The notes under the pieces were generated by a model. The model made no database searches and had not been told where the DNA came from. It worked only from the letters and a program-made list of their open reading frames with translations. Shown here one piece after another: positions 60,387 to 64,000 of a stretch of 64,000 bases of DNA. The stretch comes from Icerya purchasi (Eukaryota; Arthropoda; Insecta; Hemiptera; Monophlebidae), in assembly GCA_039619475.1 (NCBI GenBank), contig CM077116.1:22657443-22721442 (forward strand). Direction: 5' to 3'. The number at the start of each line of letters is the position of its first letter. The first letter of the stretch is position 1. Both the position numbers and the translations under genes were made by a program.

Positions 60387-62996
60387 GTGTATAATATTAC
60401 ACAATAATTCTTAACAAATCGTGTGTGTGTGTGCAAATTATATTATTTCCGAGAACTATTTGACCTAATTAATGCTAAAATAACTTGTAATATTATTATT
60501 TTATACAATTAATTTCGTACCGTTAACTATGTTTACTGGTAACTGTGCAACATATGTATAATATTACAATAATATACAATAACGTCACTGAACTCGTAGG
60601 TTCGTGAATGCATAACTGAATTATGCTTTATTATAATGTATATTTATTTGTGTACATATATATGTTTTTCTTGTTTGCTTGTTTTTTTTTGTTTTTTTTT
60701 TTTTTTTGATTAAGGAGATGTAGAAAATAATGCACTTCGGTCAATCGCTGGTTGTCTCATTTTCTTGCTTTCTTTTCCAGTCCTTAGTATGCGTAGTGTT
60801 TCGGAACATCTGTTAAAAAAATAATAATTTTATACATGAGTATTTAACATGCTGTTCTTCGCATATTTAATTTAGCACTAATACTGTGTACTAACGGGTA
60901 CATAAGATTTATTTAATAATATTTTTATTACAATTTTGCTATGTAATCAATACTAGCTTACGACAATATCGAAGATCATGCTCCGATGTACAATAAAAAA
61001 TACCACGATTTCTTAGTTTTCGTACAGTAATTAAACAATCATTTCTTAATAAAACGTTTTCTAAACTAGTTACAGAACAAAGCTTCATTAATGGAATATA
61101 ATACTTTTTTTTTTGTAAGCTTTTTTCACTAAATTCGGAAAAATAAACTTTATTTTTTTCTTTATGTTCAAACGAAATGAAAAAAGGAAACTTTGTTAAA
61201 AAATAAATATGTAAATAAAAATATAATGATAGTAGTGAAATGGATTTTTGTTTAGTTATTTCCATCAGAGATGGCTTTTATTTGTCTATTCGTTTACGCG
61301 TTCCGAGATGCCGCAACCGACTCGTATAGCCGTAGAGTATTTCATTTTTTTATTTAAAATTTCGGAATCTACTTATTCTTTTATTATTAAAATTATTATT
61401 ATTATGATTAGCTTGAACTGATATCTTTGTTTTAGTTTATTTATTTTTACTAAAATTATCACATACATCTTTCGATACCGGCCGACCCATGGACAATTCA
61501 TGAATATTTACATCACATAAACACATATACGTATATATATATATATAAAATATAAAAAAACAGAATTATATAAAATAAATTGTGCTAATCACTTTGGCTG
61601 GGTCTGCGCTGGTAGTTGGTTGGAACTTTTTATTATATTTGTAAGCGGATTTGTTTAGTGATTCCCGACACGAATATGTAGAAGAGACACGATAATTGAT
61701 ACATCTTGAATTAACACGGACTTTGCAAATCACCAACTCGACATTTTAAACGATCTGGTTACTAGACACTGTTGGGTTGTCTTCTTTCGAATATTCTTTC
61801 AGCTAATATTGTCTTTCTGACACGTGTTATTTATTCTTTGGTGATTTGGCACCTCTTTGGACTGTTTTCTGACTAGGAACAAGACTCAATAAACTAAACG
61901 GGACTCCTTTCAGGATGGAACCGTCATTCGGTCTTTTTTTTTCCCAGAATTTTACAGTGATTTTCTTTTTTTTCAAATTCGGTCTTCTACCCCATAGGTG
62001 ATGTACCATTCGTATATTCGCTAACCGATCTCCGCGCATCCATCAGTCTACCCCTTGCCAGTAACTGGTTTCCATACACTTACACACTCATTTTCTCATT
62101 GCGTTATAATTTCATTTAATATATATATATACATATATATATATATATGACTGAGTTTGAATGTAGATGCAATTGTAAGTTTTGAGGGATACATGTCGGC
62201 ATATTGTAATACTTACCACTATAAGTTTGTTCGATCATATTGTTTCAATCTGCCAGTGTGGGTTTATGTGAGTTTGTTTCAGCTAGATTAATAAATTAAA
62301 TATAGTCCTGTTTAGCTCTATAAGTACAAACTTTAATTGGCCGAAAGGCTGTTGTTTGTACATTGTTGCAAATAAATAAATAAATATATTTTTTTTTCTT
62401 CCATTTATAATTTAATGCGATGTACACATTACAATATAAAATCTAATTCGGCTTATTTATAAATTAGGGGGTAATGTCTGATTTTTTTTTATTTCAGCGA
62501 TCAAAAATGAAGGTATTGTTCGAACAAAAAAAATAAATTTTAGGTAATAATTTATAGGTTGTGTTTTACGGTACATTTCCGATATTATTATTTAAAGGGC
62601 ACCTTTTTTTAAAACCAAAAAAAAACCCACCAAACAATAACTGAAAAAAACGTTTTAGAGTAAATTTTCATTTTGATAAATCTTTCACGCGCGAACATTT
62701 TGGTCACAATAGCCCGCGTCGTTAAAGGCGATCGAAATGAATTCACATTTATGCAGAATTCCGTTGATTTCAGTTTTACAACCGGTCTTCATTTTTTTTT
62801 GTTTATTATTTAATAGCGTTCGTTACGGCGATAGTCAGATGTCAGAATATCCAAAAATAACATCGTTACGTTCTGATTTAGCAACTTAAAAAAACATCTA
62901 AAAATAACAGCGACCGCTCTCAAATGGATGCACTTGTTATATCTTGAAAATTAATATGCAGTCGATTTATAAAAAATTGTTATCCGGTTCTCTTAC
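58861..62996. other. Intronic DNA downstream of exon A
   Basis: Mainly AT-rich with no supportable gene. TA/GT microsatellites at 60344-60391, 60421-60432 and 62119-62149; poly-T near 60050-60062 and 60695-60708. The stretch 62310-62390 (TTGGCCGAAAGGCTGTTGTT followed by AAATAAATAAATA) looks like a LINE 3' end with its short-unit tail. Confidence 0.45.
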
Positions 62997-63242
62997 CATA
63001 ACGAGGTGAGTTGTAATTGTGCGGATAGATGTTGCGTGGAGTTATTCCATATGTTTCCCTGGAAATCGGCAGGTACCTATAGCCGGGGACGTTAATACGT
63101 TCGCTGGGGTGAACTGGATCGTCGTAAATCGATTTGTAGCTCGGCCAAGTTGGATAGTCCACATCCAGTATAGGACGAAATACGCCTCTAGACGGATAGC
63201 GACTGTAATGTGTGTGTTCAGGAGCGCGCATGTCGTCTGTAC
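62997..63242 (-). CDS. Internal exon A of a spliced Tyr/Pro-rich host protein
   Basis: Read on the minus strand, an acceptor ending ...AAAACAG precedes base 63242 and a donor GTAAGA follows base 62997. The 246-base exon is open throughout and lies between two phase-1 introns. It encodes about 82 residues, with roughly 11 Tyr and 12 Pro plus many Arg, including the stretches YSRYPSRGVF and DVDYPTWPSYKSIYDDP. It is clearly richer in G+C than the flanking DNA. The ATG at 63231 inside it is probably not a start, because the frame is open back to the acceptor. No signal peptide or membrane segment is visible. The next exon in this window is 43 kb downstream, at 20220, and upstream exons must lie beyond 64000. 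Family unknown; a filament- or cuticle-associated structural protein is plausible and myofilin is only a weak guess. Confidence 0.75.
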
Positions 63243-64000
63243 CTGTTTTGCCGGGATAAAAGTATCGGATTAATTTTAAAAATGTTAATACTCCTTGGTT
63301 TTATATTAAAAAAGTACCGTTGCGTGAAGTCTCGATAAAACCGTTTTACATCCGATTATCTTTTTCAGGGTTATCACACTCAATTGAGAAAACGATTAAT
63401 AAGCGAGAAATTTTGAAATTTCATATGAAATAAAAATGGTCACAAAATATTTCGACAAGAGAAAGTCATTTGAAGCGGAAAATAAAAGCGCTTTTTGATA
63501 TTACGTGTATAATTTATACTTTTTGAAAATATTTAAGTAACTTTTATGATCGATTTCATTATGAACAAGCGAAAGATGCGAGTTTTATATTTATTAGTGT
63601 ATAGTAATAGTAATATCATCGGTTCAGTGGCGGTTTTGAAGGAGAAGTTGCGGAAATCAGATTCCCCGTATAAAATTTCTTCAAATTTCTGATATTTTTA
63701 ATATCGTAATTTTCCTCATAATCAACTTTATAAACGAGATTAAATATTTTTTCTCGAAAAAAACAAAAAAAATTAAATTCCTACTGTTTTTTTTATTTAC
63801 GCTCCATAAATGCGAATATAGTTTAGATCTCTAGCTAAGTTGACTACTATCTAATCAGGCTACCGCGGTAACATACACACAAATCCACGCTAAAATATTG
63901 ATGTGCAGCCGTATAATGTAGTACATGCAGCATAGATTTCGAAATTGACTGTTCACTGTGCCCTTCAAAATAATGCAATGGAATGAAAGAAACATATGTT
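63243..64000. other. Intron upstream of exon A (window edge)
   Basis: AT-rich DNA without a supportable gene. By position it is the intron preceding exon A of the minus-strand host gene. I see no repeat with clear ends here. Confidence 0.5.

Noticed and set aside
60939..61265. 108-codon minus-strand ORF
   Set aside because: Lys/Tyr/Phe/Leu-rich translation of AT-rich DNA, no motif, no splice or start context; probably chance.
61827..62039. 70-codon minus-strand ORF with a Lys-rich middle
   Set aside because: The KKKK stretches come from poly-T runs and no domain or splice link to the host exons is visible.
1..64000. Strand bias of transposons suggesting a piRNA cluster
   Set aside because: Coding relics lie on both strands (about ten minus, six plus); the bias is too weak to argue for a cluster from sequence alone.

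Overview
This window looks like intron-dominated nuclear DNA from an arthropod, most likely an insect. It is strongly AT-rich, has no bacterial-style operons, and contains a canonical spliced gene plus Tc1, pogo/Tigger, hAT, Helitron, tRNA-SINE and several non-LTR retroelement remnants. The exact order cannot be fixed from the sequence; a hemipteran-type genome would fit the large TE-filled introns and the ZMYM1-like hAT transposases, but that is inference.

Host gene: three exons on the minus strand (62997-63242, 20026-20220, 12121-12363) have exact GT donors and AG acceptors. Each is a multiple of three bases (246, 195, 243) and each sits between phase-1 introns. They encode tyrosine-, proline- and arginine-rich modules, so any of them could be skipped or joined without shifting frame. 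The window is therefore mostly two introns (about 43 kb and 7.7 kb) of one gene that extends past both edges. I do not recognise the protein with confidence. A thick-filament-type muscle protein such as myofilin is a weak guess.

Intron contents, left to right: a LINE reverse transcriptase (RT) scrap (about 504-809); hAT MITE B1 (1786-2238); a 1.8-kb ZMYM1-like hAT element (2863-4679) with degraded transposase; a LINE piece (4707-5112); dispersed repeat E; hAT MITE A1 (6935-7243); a non-autonomous Helitron (12459-14196); a LINE RT pseudogene (14520-15700); a tRNA-derived SINE (17166-17444); MITE D1 with a second SINE inside it (18269-18956); MITE D2 (19249-19657); a minus-strand LINE (20445-22270); a long foldback (23621-23837); a 22-bp minisatellite (27536-27745); an unrecognised 181-codon ORF (28081-28626).

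The second half holds an inverted-repeat element (31562-32070), RNase H-bearing LINE remnants (33298-34110, 35930-36400, 36740-38960, the last split by MITE B2), a second near-perfect foldback (39179-39387), MITE A2, a complete but inactivated Tc1-like element (42344-43951), a Tigger/pogo element (45941-49243) split by a 2.35-kb Helitron carrying a broken Pif1-like helicase, MITE A3, a possible Tc1 scrap, a LINE ORF1 fragment (53763-54359), a large plus-strand hAT pseudogene (54361-56460) and a LINE C-terminal piece (56500-56890).

No mobile element here keeps a fully intact coding set. The window records successive nested insertions into introns, several of them dated relative to each other by target-site duplications (TSDs). 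The best candidates for something undescribed are the modular host exons, the orphan ORF at 28081-28626, and the two roughly 100-bp-arm hairpins.
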